NCBI GenBank assembly: GCA_026646885.1
Contig: JAPKHK010000007.1
Coordinates: 186,001-250,000, forward strand
Source: Casimicrobiaceae bacterium
GTDB taxonomy: Bacteria; Pseudomonadota; Gammaproteobacteria; Burkholderiales; Casimicrobiaceae
Reading direction: 5' to 3'
DNA: 64,000 bases
Shown here: one piece after another, positions 1-8,879 of the stretch
How positions within the stretch are numbered: the stretch's first letter is position 1
Layout: each line of letters begins with the position of its first letter
Translations under genes and position numbers: made by a program
The notes under the pieces: generated by a model
Databases searched by the model: none
What the model was told of the DNA's origin: nothing
The model's input: the letters and a program-made list of their open reading frames with translations, nothing else

Positions 1-1752
1 CGCCGAATAAGCGGTGGCAGCCGCGATCCAGGAACCCATGGCGCCGGCTTCGGAGATGCCTTCCTGCAGAATCTGGCCGTCGCGCGCTTCTTTGTAGAAC
101 ATCAATTGATCGGCATCTTCGGGCGTGTATTTCTGGCCCAGTTGGTTCCAGATGCCGATTTGCCGGAACATGCCTTCCATGCCGAAGGTGCGCGATTCGT
201 CGGCGACGATGGGGACGATGTTCCGCCCCAGGGCTTTGTCTTTGATGAGCGTGTTCATGATGCGCACCAAGGCCATGGCGGTGGAGAACTCGCGGCCTTC
301 GCCGGAGGCCTTGAGCAGGCCCTCGAAAGCGGCCAGGCCCGGCACCGGCAAGGCCGGCGCCTGACGGCGCCGCGCGGGCAGATAACCGCCCAGGGCGAGG
401 CGCCGTTCGCGCATGTAGTCCAGTTCGGGCGAGCCTTCAGGGAAAGTGAGGTAGGGCAAGTTCTCGATGTCCTCGTCCGGCACCGGCAGCTTGAAGCGGT
501 CGCGCATGTGTTTCAAATCGGCCGCGCCCATTTTCTTCTGCTGGTGGCTGGTGTTCTGCGCTTCGCCCGACTCGCCCATGCCATAACCCTTGATGGTCTT
601 GGCCAGAATCACCGTGGGCTGGCCGGTGTGTTCCGCGGCGGCCTTGAAGGCGGCGAACACTTTGAAGGGGTCGAGGCCGCCGCGATTCAAGCGCCAGATG
701 TCTTCATCGGTCCAGTCGGCCACCAGTTCCTTCAGTTCGGGCGTATTGAAAAAATGTTCGCGCACGTAGGCGCCGTTTTTTGCCTTGAAAGTTTGATAGT
801 CGCCGTCGAGACACTCCATCATGCGCCGGGTGAGGATACCTTTTTTGTCGCGCGCGAACAGCGCGTCCCAATGTGTGCCCCAGATCACTTTGATGACATT
901 CCAGCCCGAGCCGCGAAAGTCACCTTCGAGTTCCTGGATGATTTTGCCGTTGCCGCGCACCGGGCCATCGAGGCGCTGCAAATTGCAGTTGATGACGAAA
1001 ATGAGGTTGTCCAGGCGCTCGCGCCCGGCGAGGCTGATGGCACCCATCGATTCGGGCTCGTCCATTTCGCCGTCGCCCATGAAGGCCCACACCTTGCGCC
1101 CCTCGGTGCCGACGATGCCGCGGCAGTCGAGGTATTTCATGAACTTCGCCTGGTAGATGGCCATCAGCGGCCCCAGGCCCATGGACACGGTGGGGAACTG
1201 CCAGAAGTCGGGCATCAGCCAAGGGTGCGGGTAGGAGGACAGCCCTTTGCCGTCGACCTCCTGCCGGTAGTGGTCCATCTGCTCCTGGGTGAGGCGGCCC
1301 AACATGAAGGCGCGGGCGTATATGCCCGGTGCGGAGTGTCCCTGGAAAAAAATCAAATCGCCGCCGTGTTTTTCGGTAGGCGCGCGCCAGAAGTGATTGA
1401 AGCCCACATCGTAGAGTGTGGCGGCCGAAGCGTAGCTCGCGATATGCCCGCCGACATTGGTGTTCTTGTTGGCGCGCACCACCATGGCCATGGCGTTCCA
1501 ACGCGCGTAGTCGCGAATCTTTTCCTCGATTTCCGGATTGCCCGGAAACTTCGGCTGCAAGGCGGTGGGAATGGTGTTCACATAACCGGTGTAAGCGCTG
1601 TAGGGCAAATCCGCGCCCACTTTACGCGCTTCCTCGATCAGTCTTTCGATCAGGAAATGGGCCCGCTCCGCGCCTTCTTGCTCAACTACCGCGTCGAGCG
1701 CCTCCAGCCATTCGCTGGTTTCCTTAGGATCGTGATCCGGCAAGTTTTCCAT
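1..1752 (-). CDS. aceE: Pyruvate dehydrogenase E1 component, homodimeric type (5' part only)
   Basis: Thiamine-diphosphate-dependent E1 of the pyruvate dehydrogenase complex, which decarboxylates pyruvate and passes the acetyl group to the lipoyl E2. About 584 N-terminal residues are present. The gene runs off the left edge, and the family is usually near 885 residues. The opening (MENLPDHDPKETSEWLEALD) matches the AceE N-terminus. The ThDP-binding core is visible as GHSAPGIYARAF and GDGEMDEPES, followed by NLIFVINCNLQRLDGPVRGN. I chose the ATG at 1752 because GGAG lies nine bases upstream and family members start here. An in-frame ATG at 1767 is an alternative that adds MEKRK. A long plus-strand reading frame lies over this gene and is only its shadow. 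Confidence 0.95.
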   Translation of the reverse strand, partial: MENLPDHDPKETSEWLEALDAVVEQEGAERAHFLIERLIEEARKVGADLPYSAYTGYVNTIPTALQPKFPGNPEIEEKIRDYARWNAMAMVVRANKNTNVGGHIASYASAATLYDVGFNHFWRAPTEKHGGDLIFFQGHSAPGIYARAFMLGRLTQEQMDHYRQEVDGKGLSSYPHPWLMPDFWQFPTVSMGLGPLMAIYQAKFMKYLDCRGIVGTEGRKVWAFMGDGEMDEPESMGAISLAGRERLDNLIFVINCNLQRLDGPVRGNGKIIQELEGDFRGSGWNVIKVIWGTHWDALFARDKKGILTRRMMECLDGDYQTFKAKNGAYVREHFFNTPELKELVADWTDEDIWRLNRGGLDPFKVFAAFKAAAEHTGQPTVILAKTIKGYGMGESGEAQNTSHQQKKMGAADLKHMRDRFKLPVPDEDIENLPYLTFPEGSPELDYMRERRLALGGYLPARRRQAPALPVPGLAAFEGLLKASGEGREFSTAMALVRIMNTLIKDKALGRNIVPIVADESRTFGMEGMFRQIGIWNQLGQKYTPEDADQLMFYKEARDGQILQEGISEAGAMGSWIAAATAYSA

Positions 1753-2262
1753 CTTCCGCTTCTCCATGATGTGGATTCGTTTTCCAGTGCGCTCCGGGTA
1801 GGCCGCACCCTAAATCCCAGCGCTCCGGCTCGTTCTGAGGCGTTTTTGGGGAAAATCCAAGAAACGCCGTGCGAGCCTGAAAGGGCTGTTATTGCCATTC
1901 TATGGAAATCATTTTCACAATGCAATAAGGGATAACCGCAACGGAACCACCCCCAAACACAGAAATTCGCCCGGCCCGCGACGCGAAGCCGAGGCTCAAT
2001 GGCCTTGGAATGGCTCCATTGAACGCCTGGCTTGGAGGCTTGGCAAGGGGGAAACGTTGGAGGTGGAAAGCAATGCGGCGGGGCTGGTCAGCCGGGGCGC
2101 GACCACAGCCGACGGTTAGGTACTGGGGCACGCCAAAATGTGGAGGCTGGAGGCGCCCGTCTATGCCCGGCCCTAAGAGCGCCTCGGTTGCTTTCGGCGC
2201 CGCGCCCCGGCCGGGCCGGCTGCCCCGGTTGGCGCGGAAAGGCCGGCGCTAGCGTGCGGCGG
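1753..2262. other. Intergenic region between aceE and the beta-helix gene
   Basis: About 510 bases without a credible gene. It holds the putative aceE promoter (1897-1925) and, from about 2180 to 2260, very GC-rich sequence with several short CCGG/GGCC inverted repeats that could fold at the end of the neighbouring minus-strand transcript. No T-run follows them, so I do not call a terminator. The short reading frames here show no recognisable protein. Confidence 0.6.
1897..1925 (-). promoter_or_regulatory. Putative sigma-70 promoter of aceE
   Basis: On the minus strand TTGCAT and TAGAAT are separated by 17 bases. The -10 box matches five of six consensus positions, the -35 box only three. 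Transcription would start near 1890, giving a leader of about 140 bases before the aceE ATG. The box lies in a short AT-rich patch inside otherwise GC-rich DNA. Predicted by eye only. Confidence 0.4.
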
Positions 2263-4272
2263 TTACATCCCCGCCAGCGGCGTGATGGTGCCGCTGGTGT
2301 CGGTGGTGTTGCCGAAAATCGTGTTGTTGCCGCGACTGTAAAGCGTGGCGCCTGCCCCGTTTTGCGTGAGCCCAACGGCATTGCCGCTCACTTTGCTGCG
2401 GTTGAGAATGAGCTTGGACTCGCCGCCGTTCGAGGCGGCGGCTCTCACCCCTTGGTCAGAGCCGCTGATGGCGCTGCCGGTAACCTCCACTTCGACCTTG
2501 GCGCCACTCGCCGTCGCTTGCGCGGAGATACCCCAGTCGGATCCCGAGCCACTTACCACACTACGGGTGATGGTGGCCCGGGTACTGCCCACGGCGGGAC
2601 CATAAACCCCAATGCCAGTAAATACGCTGCCCAACACCTTGCTGCGCGTAACGGTCGCAAGCGACCCACTGTAGAGCGCTATGCCACGCCAGTTGTCACG
2701 CAGGATGGTGTCACTCACATTGACTTCGGCCGCGTTCTGCACACGGATTCCGTATCCCGAACCGAAACCCGCGATGACGCAATTCTCCACTTGCAAGCTC
2801 GTCCCGGCGGTCATGTCGATGCCGTTGCTCCCTCCCGCGCCACTGATCTGCAAGCCGCGCAGCACCACCTTGACGCCGGGTGCGGAAACCGTCACGGCAT
2901 TGCCGCTCGTAGGCGTTATTGCCGCCACTTGCCCCGGTGCCCCGAGGAGGGTGGCGGAGCGATCAACCGCTACCGGTTCATATTCCCCACTTTGCATGGC
3001 GATGATTTCGCCGCCGGAGACCACCGCCCCCATCGCCGTGGCAAAGGTTCGACAGGGTGCGCTGACGCTGCAATTGGCGGTCACGTTGGCGTCGTTACCG
3101 GTGACAGCGGCCACGAAGGCGCGCTGCACGCCGGGCGGCGTCACTGGATTCGACGGGGCGGATTCCGTGCTCCACCCCACGCTATTGTGGGCCGCCGCGG
3201 TGCAGGTGTATGTGACGCCGTTGGTGAGGCCCGCCACGGTGATGGGCGAGGCACTGCCGGTGGCACTGTGGCTCCCCGGGTTGCAGGTGACGCGGAAATT
3301 GTCGATGGGCGCGCTGCCGTTGCCGTTGGGAATGAAGCTCACGATGGCGCTGGCACTACCGGGCGTCGCAGCACCGATGGTGGGCGCGTCGGGCGGCGCC
3401 AAGGTCGTCACGTTGAAATTGGCGCTGTAGGCGCCCAGGGTCAGATTCGCCGTGGTCAAGGTGCCGTAGCTCGCCGAGGAGGTTTGGCGGACCGTGACGG
3501 TGTCGCCGTTGCTCACCTCGCTGGTGGCCGTGCCGTAAACGCCACCATTGACACTAAACTCCCCATTGGCAACGGAAATCGCCGCTTGGCCAAATCCCAA
3601 GCCCGCCACGGTGATAGTGTTCGAGGTAACCACACTCGACAAAGGCACTCCGGTTTGCGGGGTGAAACTGAAAGCGTCGGGGGTGGTGTCCGAATTCAGA
3701 AGATCAAAAGCGTCGAGTGACTGTCCGCCACGCACCAGCCGGGCGATGCCTGTGTACGCATCGTTGTCGGCCGGAATACTGCGGCCGCTGCTGAAATTTA
3801 CAGACCACGCGTCGGCCACACTCCCAGCGTCGCTGGTAGCGGTCCAAAAACCCCAGGTAGCCGTGTTTGGGAAAATCGTCGCGTTGATCGCCGGGCCATA
3901 TCCACAGGTCTCAACGATACTTTCCAGCTCTTTCTTGTTGGGCAAGCGCCAATCGGTGTAACCCGCGAAGCTACTGTTCTTGGCCTCACGCAGCGCCGCG
4001 CCCCAGCTCATGCGCTCAAAACTCCCGCCGCCGCTGCATGCGCCCACACTCCAGCTTCGCCCCTCGGAGCAAACCTTCCACATCAGGCCAGTCTTAGCGT
4101 GGGTGACCGTGCCGTTGCCGTGGTCGATGTAATCGGATTGCGGCTGACGAACCAGTGTGTTTGCCCTCGGTATGCCCGCGTCACAGGTAGGCGGTGCCGC
4201 TAGCGTCAGCTCTTGCGCCGCGAGTAGCGCAAGACCCAGGCAACCTAAGGCGAAGCGAGGAGCAAAGCGCAT
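2263..4272 (-). CDS. Exported multidomain DUF1566 / fibronectin III / right-handed beta-helix protein
   Basis: 669 residues, function unknown. A signal peptide (residues 1 to about 26, ending in TLAAP) indicates export. Next comes a DUF1566 (Lcl C-terminal-like) domain at about 40-175, with the signatures GLMWKVC, WRLPNKKELESIV and ARLVRGGQ. An Ig/IPT-like segment follows (about 185-285), then a fibronectin type III domain (about 285-375). A parallel beta-helix region (about 380-669) carries the ANCSVSAPCRTFATA motif often seen at the start of such helices. I chose the ATG at 4272 because GGAG lies six bases upstream and the signal peptide begins directly; the reading frame extends upstream but looks non-coding. 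It lies 187 bases downstream of another DUF1566 gene and may share its transcript. I infer an extracellular binding or surface role; no catalytic motif is evident. Confidence 0.8.
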   Translation of the reverse strand: MRFAPRFALGCLGLALLAAQELTLAAPPTCDAGIPRANTLVRQPQSDYIDHGNGTVTHAKTGLMWKVCSEGRSWSVGACSGGGSFERMSWGAALREAKNSSFAGYTDWRLPNKKELESIVETCGYGPAINATIFPNTATWGFWTATSDAGSVADAWSVNFSSGRSIPADNDAYTGIARLVRGGQSLDAFDLLNSDTTPDAFSFTPQTGVPLSSVVTSNTITVAGLGFGQAAISVANGEFSVNGGVYGTATSEVSNGDTVTVRQTSSASYGTLTTANLTLGAYSANFNVTTLAPPDAPTIGAATPGSASAIVSFIPNGNGSAPIDNFRVTCNPGSHSATGSASPITVAGLTNGVTYTCTAAAHNSVGWSTESAPSNPVTPPGVQRAFVAAVTGNDANVTANCSVSAPCRTFATAMGAVVSGGEIIAMQSGEYEPVAVDRSATLLGAPGQVAAITPTSGNAVTVSAPGVKVVLRGLQISGAGGSNGIDMTAGTSLQVENCVIAGFGSGYGIRVQNAAEVNVSDTILRDNWRGIALYSGSLATVTRSKVLGSVFTGIGVYGPAVGSTRATITRSVVSGSGSDWGISAQATASGAKVEVEVTGSAISGSDQGVRAAASNGGESKLILNRSKVSGNAVGLTQNGAGATLYSRGNNTIFGNTTDTSGTITPLAGM

Positions 4273-4459
4273 GTCAGACTCCGGAAGATGTATTCGCAGA
4301 AGGCATTGGTCCTGGCTGCCACGTGCTGCCGGCGCAGCTTCGCAGAATCTCCGCCAAGAAGCGGCGCTCGAGCTTGCGCCAAAGCGGATTTGCCCGCGCA
4401 TCGCGTCTTTGCAAGTGACCAGACGGTCTGGATCGAGCCATGACCAATTCTCCAAGGGC

Positions 4460-5347
4460 CTAGAACTGGCCGCCACGCACGAGGCGCACGTAGAAGGTAT
4501 TCGTCTTGCCCCAGGTGTCAAGGTGGCCCCTGTAGAAACTGACGATCCACGCGCTGGCGGCGCTGGGAGCATAGGTGTCGCTTGCCCAGTAATTGTGTGC
4601 GGTCGTGTTAGAGAAATAGATGCCATCGATTGTCGGGTCATAGACACCGGCATGGACAAGAGTAGAGAGCTCTCGATAACTCGGCAGGCGCCAATCGCCA
4701 AAGCCACACAAACTGGCAGCATTCACGGCGGCGACGTAGTTCTGGGTGTTGCACTGATCGCTGTAGCCCGACAGGGTGCCATTGCAGGTATCGCTGCCTA
4801 TCGCGCCAGTATTACCTCCGTTGGAGGAAGCATCGCTGCTGTACCACGAGTACGAGTTGACCGTATCGCGCAGACCGGGCGCGGCATCTTTCGTCTTGAC
4901 CTCCCAGGTGAGCTCGGTGACGTTGTCGGTGACGCAAGACCATTTCGTGCCGGCCCCTTCGCTACCGTTGTCAAACCCACTGCCATCGTGGCTCCAGATC
5001 CCGTTTTGAATGGCCAACGGATTGCCCGAGGCGTCGAGTTTGGTGTAATCGAAACCCTTTTGCCCGCCACCGGTCTTGGCGAAAGCGCCTTGAGCAAAAG
5101 CGGGGTCCCGACCATAGCGGCCGTCTTGGCGCGGATAGGTGCTGCTATCGCCAGTGTTACTGCTGTCACAGGCAACCATCATGAAATTGTAGTAGCAGGC
5201 GTCTTGGCCAGTGTCAGGCAAGCTCGCCGCTTGGGCCGTAGGCAGGGAAAGGATACTCGCGGCGACGATCACCCCAAGCGCGCCTCCACGCAGCCAGACA
5301 TGGACTGCGCCGAGAAAATCATGAGAATGGCGAAGGCAGAAGCTCAT
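4460..5347 (-). CDS. Exported DUF1566 domain protein
   Basis: 295 residues of unknown function. A hydrophobic stretch at about 20-40 ending in TAQAASLP looks like a signal peptide with a somewhat long n-region. The mature protein is rich in Gly, Ser, Asn and aromatic residues. It carries one DUF1566 domain: GTKWSCVTDNVTELTWEVK, then CGFGDWRLPSYRELSTLV and the ending FYVRLVRGGQF. Cysteines occur at several positions (ACYYN, SDTCNG, SDQCNT, SLCGF), compatible with disulfides in an exported protein. The ATG at 5347 has GGAG eight bases upstream. It is probably co-transcribed with the beta-helix DUF1566 gene that follows, and the pair share the WRLP...EL signature. DUF1566 proteins are common in aquatic proteobacteria but their role is not established. 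Confidence 0.75.
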   Translation of the reverse strand: MSFCLRHSHDFLGAVHVWLRGGALGVIVAASILSLPTAQAASLPDTGQDACYYNFMMVACDSSNTGDSSTYPRQDGRYGRDPAFAQGAFAKTGGGQKGFDYTKLDASGNPLAIQNGIWSHDGSGFDNGSEGAGTKWSCVTDNVTELTWEVKTKDAAPGLRDTVNSYSWYSSDASSNGGNTGAIGSDTCNGTLSGYSDQCNTQNYVAAVNAASLCGFGDWRLPSYRELSTLVHAGVYDPTIDGIYFSNTTAHNYWASDTYAPSAASAWIVSFYRGHLDTWGKTNTFYVRLVRGGQF

Positions 5348-5883
5348 GAAAAATGCTCCGTGATTTGGGAGAACGCCAAAAAGCTGGACCCCGCCTGGCC
5401 CATGCGCGGCGATTCAGCGCGCGGGCCTTGCGAGAGTATGCCACCTGCGCAGGGGAGCCAAACGGCAAATCGCGACTGGCGCGGAACTTGGTCGCTCCTT
5501 TGCTCGGGATGCAAGAACACGACGCCCAAGGACGGGGGCGGCAGATTTGGTTCTTGTTCGTACTGGATCGAACCCATCGCCTCCTCCTCGGCGCGAAGTC
5601 ACGCGATCCTGCTTTCGCTCCTACCAGCGAACCTCCCCATGGCTCCCGGATCTAGCCCGGAATGGGGGAAACCGGCAGTCTACTCCCGCAAGTTTCCGGC
5701 CCGCAAGCCACTCGCCTTATGGCTTACTATTCTCGGCGAAACAACCCGGGGGCACCCCCTCTGGGTTCGCGTCACTTAGCCGCCCCCAACTAAGGCCGCG
5801 GTTGCTTCGCCAACGCCCCTCAGTGCCGCGCCCCGCCCCGCAATGGCATAATCCCCCCACCTCCTCCACGAAAATGACCAGCC
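5348..5883. other. Intergenic region between divergent units
   Basis: About 535 bases separating the minus-strand DUF1566 pair from the plus-strand AAA/kinase cassette. A 77-codon minus-strand frame (5344-5577) overlaps the DUF1566 start but has no recognisable features and is not called. On the minus strand TTGTTT and CATAAG, 17 bases apart near 5715-5745, could be a weak promoter for the DUF1566 genes. I searched by eye for a riboswitch-like fold near 5640-5760 and found none. Confidence 0.5.
5844..5852 (+). promoter_or_regulatory. Putative extended -10 element of the AAA/radical SAM/kinase cassette
   Basis: TGGCATAAT fits an extended -10 box (TGn followed by CATAAT). It lies 32 bases before the ATG of the first cassette gene. 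No good -35 box is visible. Weak support. Confidence 0.35.
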
Positions 5884-6951
5884 ATGAGCGGCCCCACCGG
5901 CGCCATCATCGTTGCCGAACCCCTGGCGGTGCTGATCAGCGCGCTCTTGACGCGCGCCGCGGAGGCCCTGCGCGAAGGTTATGCCGAAGCGGAGCGCCTG
6001 GGTGAAGCCCATCGCCAGGAAACCGCTGCCACGCGCCAAAGCCAGCAAGAGGCGGCGACGCGCGGATTGGCCGAGTTGCAAGCGGAAGCACAACGCACCG
6101 AAGCCGAAACGCGCGATCTCCTCGCGCTGGCGGCCCGCTTGGGCGTGCCGCAGGCGGCCAGCGCCCGTTTGCCGGCGGCGCCGGGCGCGGATGCGCCGGC
6201 CTTGGCGGCTTATCTGCGCGCCATGGAAAACTTGCGCCAGGCTTTACGCGGCATGCTGCTCACCGAAGCGGCGCGGCGGCAGGAGGCTTTTGCCGACACC
6301 GGCATGGACCTCGCCGCCTTGCTGCCCGCTGCGGCGCAGGCCGGGACACCTTCGCAACGCTGGCTGGCGCGAATCGCCCACTTGGGTTCTTTGCCCAAGG
6401 AGCTGACGGAACTTGCGCGCGAGCTCGACGCCTGCCTGCCCGGCGAGCGCGCGGCGCTTTTGGCCACCGAGTTAAGGCTGCAAGTACAGCGCCTGGCCGA
6501 AGAAGCACAACAGAAAGCGGTGCAGGAGGCCACCGGCGTGGTGGTCGAGCAAACCCTCAAGGAACTGGGCTATCAAGTGGAACCCATCGCGGAAACGATA
6601 TTCGTGTCCGGCGGGTTGATGCATTTCCGGCGCGCCGATTGGGGCGACTACATGGTTCGCCTGCGCGCCGATCCGAAATCGAGAAACGTCAATTTCAACG
6701 TGGTGCGTGCCGTGGACGTGGCGCAAGCCGAGGTGAGCGAACTGGATCATTTGGCCGAAGACCGCTGGTGCGCGGAATTTCCGGCGCTCTTGAAAGCTTT
6801 GGAGGCGCAGGGCGTGAAACTGCAGGTCACGCGACGCCTGGAAGCGGGTGAGGTGCCCGTGCAACAGGTGCAGCGCTCGCAGTTGCCGCAATTCACGGAT
6901 GAAGAAGCGGCGCCGGGCCGCCGTGCCGCCCGCTTGAGGAGCCTTTCGTGA
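5884..6951 (+). CDS. Coiled-coil protein, first gene of the AAA+/radical SAM/kinase cassette
   Basis: 355 residues of unknown function; I recognise no named family. Residues about 20-80 are Ala/Glu/Arg/Gln-rich with heptad character (coiled coil). A second helical stretch covers about 170-225. The C-terminal part (about 225-310: ELGYQVEPIAETIFVSGGLM, then WGDYMVRLR and NVNFNVVRA) alternates short beta and alpha segments and looks like a small globular domain. The last 20 residues are basic. No signal peptide or membrane segment is seen. The stop overlaps the start of the AAA+ gene by four bases (ATGA type), so translation is probably coupled. I infer an adaptor or substrate-recognition subunit for the AAA+ protein from gene order alone. 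The start lacks a clear Shine-Dalgarno sequence. Confidence 0.8.
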   Translation: MSGPTGAIIVAEPLAVLISALLTRAAEALREGYAEAERLGEAHRQETAATRQSQQEAATRGLAELQAEAQRTEAETRDLLALAARLGVPQAASARLPAAPGADAPALAAYLRAMENLRQALRGMLLTEAARRQEAFADTGMDLAALLPAAAQAGTPSQRWLARIAHLGSLPKELTELARELDACLPGERAALLATELRLQVQRLAEEAQQKAVQEATGVVVEQTLKELGYQVEPIAETIFVSGGLMHFRRADWGDYMVRLRADPKSRNVNFNVVRAVDVAQAEVSELDHLAEDRWCAEFPALLKALEAQGVKLQVTRRLEAGEVPVQQVQRSQLPQFTDEEAAPGRRAARLRSLS

Positions 6952-8879
6952 GCATCGAAAAACCGCGCTGGATTCAAGACCTCGAACGTTTGCTGCCAAT
7001 CCGCTCGCAGTTCATCGTTTCGGGTTCGATTCGCGACAACTTTTTGGTTGAAGTGGCGGGTGCACCGGCGCTGGTGCCGCTGCTGCGGGCTTTGTGGGAG
7101 ACTTTGCGTTACTCGGGTTATCGCTGCCTTCTGGTGTTCGATCCGGCCGATGGCATCCGCGTTTATCCCAACGAAACCGCCACACGCGAGCTCGCCGAAC
7201 GGCTTTTCGATCTGCGATTGGGTGAAGGCACGCAGAAGATCAGCCTGGAGACCCTGGCCGCGTTGATGAAAAACCTCACCGGCCAGCGCGAAGCGCGCGC
7301 CGCGCTGGTGCTCGATTTCGCTTCGCGCATACCGCGTCAGACAGATCATTTGAGCGAAGGGGAACACCGCTTTTTCGTGGCGGCGGAGAAACTCTCGCTC
7401 ACCGCCGCGGCGCTGGTGCCGAACCACACGGCCAAGTCCGAGGCCACGACCACCGCGCCCCTACCCGCGCCCGTACCCGCCAGTTCTCCGGCGGCGGCAC
7501 CGGCAACACCGGCGGCCAAAGAGTTTGCCGGGCCGCTGTTCAACCCGGTGTTGTGGCTGGTGAATCGCTCGCAAGATTTGCCCTCGTGGTTCGCGCTGGA
7601 CAGCGAGCGCGTGGCCTCGCTCACCATCGGCCGGCCGGAATACGAAACCCGCGAGGCGGCGGCGCGCCAATTGGCGCCGCTTTTCGCTGGTTTTGGCGAG
7701 GCCGATGAAAAGGCGCGCGAGCGCTTCTTGAAGGGCTTTACCGAGGGCACCGAAGGCATGTCGCTGGCGGCACTCTCCGACATCACCGAGTTGGCGAGCC
7801 GCAAGAATTTGGACCTGGCGCACATCGACGACGCAGTGCGCTGCTACAAAGTCGGCGCGCTGGACAACCCTTGGCGCAAGGATTATTTGCGCCAGAAAAT
7901 CGCCGACGGTCAGGGCTTCATCGAGGAGCGTGTCAAAGGGCAGCGCGCGGCGGTGGTCAAAACGCTGGACATCCTCAAACGCTCGGCCATGGGGCTCACC
8001 GGCGCGCAAGCGCGCAGCCGCGGCAACCGGCCGCGGGGGGTGCTCTTCTTTGCCGGCCCCACCGGCGTGGGCAAAACCGAGTTGGCCAAGACCCTCACCC
8101 AACTCGTGTTTGGCGATGAGCGCGCTTACATCCGCTTCGACATGAGCGAATTCGCCGAGGAGCACACCGGCGCGCGGCTCTTGGGTGCGCCGCCGGGCTA
8201 CATCGGTTTCGACGCGGGCGGGGAGCTCACCAATTCCGTGCGCGAGAAACCGTTTTCGGTGGTGCTCTTCGACGAAATCGAAAAAGCGCATCCGCGTATC
8301 CTCGATAAATTCCTGCAAATTTTGGAAGACGGCCGGCTTACCGATGGACGCGGCGAGACGGCGTATTTTTCGGAGACCATACTGATCTTCACTTCCAACT
8401 TGGGCATTTTCGTCGAGGACGGCAGCGGCCAGCGCGTGCAAAGCGTCAAACCCGGCGACCCCTATGAAGTGGTGGAGGCGCGCATCCGCGAAGCCATTGG
8501 CGACTATTTCAAATATCGCCTGTCGCGCCCGGAAATTTTGAACCGCATCGGCGACAACATCGTGGTCTTCGATTTCATTGCGCCGGAAGTGGCGGTGATG
8601 ATTTTCGAAGGCATGTTGAAGAACGTGGCCCGGCGCTTGCAAGAAGAGCTGCGCTGCCAGCTCGCCTTGACGCCGGAAGTGCGCGCCGCGCTTTTGGAAC
8701 GCTGCACCCGCGACTTGTCGCACGGCGGGCGCGGCATCGGCAATCAGCTCGAATCGGCTTTCATCAACCCGCTTTCGCGCGCGCTCTTCGGCGCCGATTT
8801 GGCCGGGCGGAGCAAGGTGACGGTGGAGCGCTTGGAAGAAGTCGACCGGGTGATCACGCTCGGCATCACCGTGGCGTGA
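6948..8879 (+). CDS. Clp/Hsp100-like AAA+ ATPase with a degenerate first module
   Basis: 643 residues. The C-terminal half (about 340-640) is a complete ClpB/ClpA-type AAA_2 module. Walker A GPTGVGKT is at 370-377, the pore loop GYIGF starts at 417, Walker B LFDEIEKAH has D442/E443, and there is a sensor-type TSNLG, a candidate arginine finger in ILNRIG, and a Clp C-terminal helical part (GGRGIGNQLE). The N-terminal half (1 to about 310) resembles a second AAA module by position: a strand reading SQFIVSGSIRDN where Walker A should be, LVLDFASR at the Walker B place, and LWLVNRSQDLPSWF at the sensor-1 place. It lacks the P-loop lysine. An Ala/Pro linker lies at about 165-190. I infer an unfoldase or remodeller, because the pore-loop tyrosine is kept. 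It overlaps both neighbours by four bases. It is not ClpB proper: there is no N-domain or M-domain. Confidence 0.88.
   Translation: MSIEKPRWIQDLERLLPIRSQFIVSGSIRDNFLVEVAGAPALVPLLRALWETLRYSGYRCLLVFDPADGIRVYPNETATRELAERLFDLRLGEGTQKISLETLAALMKNLTGQREARAALVLDFASRIPRQTDHLSEGEHRFFVAAEKLSLTAAALVPNHTAKSEATTTAPLPAPVPASSPAAAPATPAAKEFAGPLFNPVLWLVNRSQDLPSWFALDSERVASLTIGRPEYETREAAARQLAPLFAGFGEADEKARERFLKGFTEGTEGMSLAALSDITELASRKNLDLAHIDDAVRCYKVGALDNPWRKDYLRQKIADGQGFIEERVKGQRAAVVKTLDILKRSAMGLTGAQARSRGNRPRGVLFFAGPTGVGKTELAKTLTQLVFGDERAYIRFDMSEFAEEHTGARLLGAPPGYIGFDAGGELTNSVREKPFSVVLFDEIEKAHPRILDKFLQILEDGRLTDGRGETAYFSETILIFTSNLGIFVEDGSGQRVQSVKPGDPYEVVEARIREAIGDYFKYRLSRPEILNRIGDNIVVFDFIAPEVAVMIFEGMLKNVARRLQEELRCQLALTPEVRAALLERCTRDLSHGGRGIGNQLESAFINPLSRALFGADLAGRSKVTVERLEEVDRVITLGITVA

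Noticed and set aside
106..1935. 609-residue plus-strand frame
   Set aside because: It is the reverse complement of aceE, which has clear family motifs; high GC makes long antisense frames common.
2032..3720. 562-residue plus-strand frame
   Set aside because: It is antisense to the beta-helix protein gene, which has a signal peptide and a ribosome site.
5640..5760. Possible riboswitch-like fold upstream of the cassette
   Set aside because: The sequence does not match the c-di-GMP, TPP, cobalamin or SAM riboswitch cores that I can recall.
4157..5779. 540-residue plus-strand frame
   Set aside because: It runs opposite two DUF1566 genes and through an intergenic region; composition is Arg/Ala-rich with no domain.
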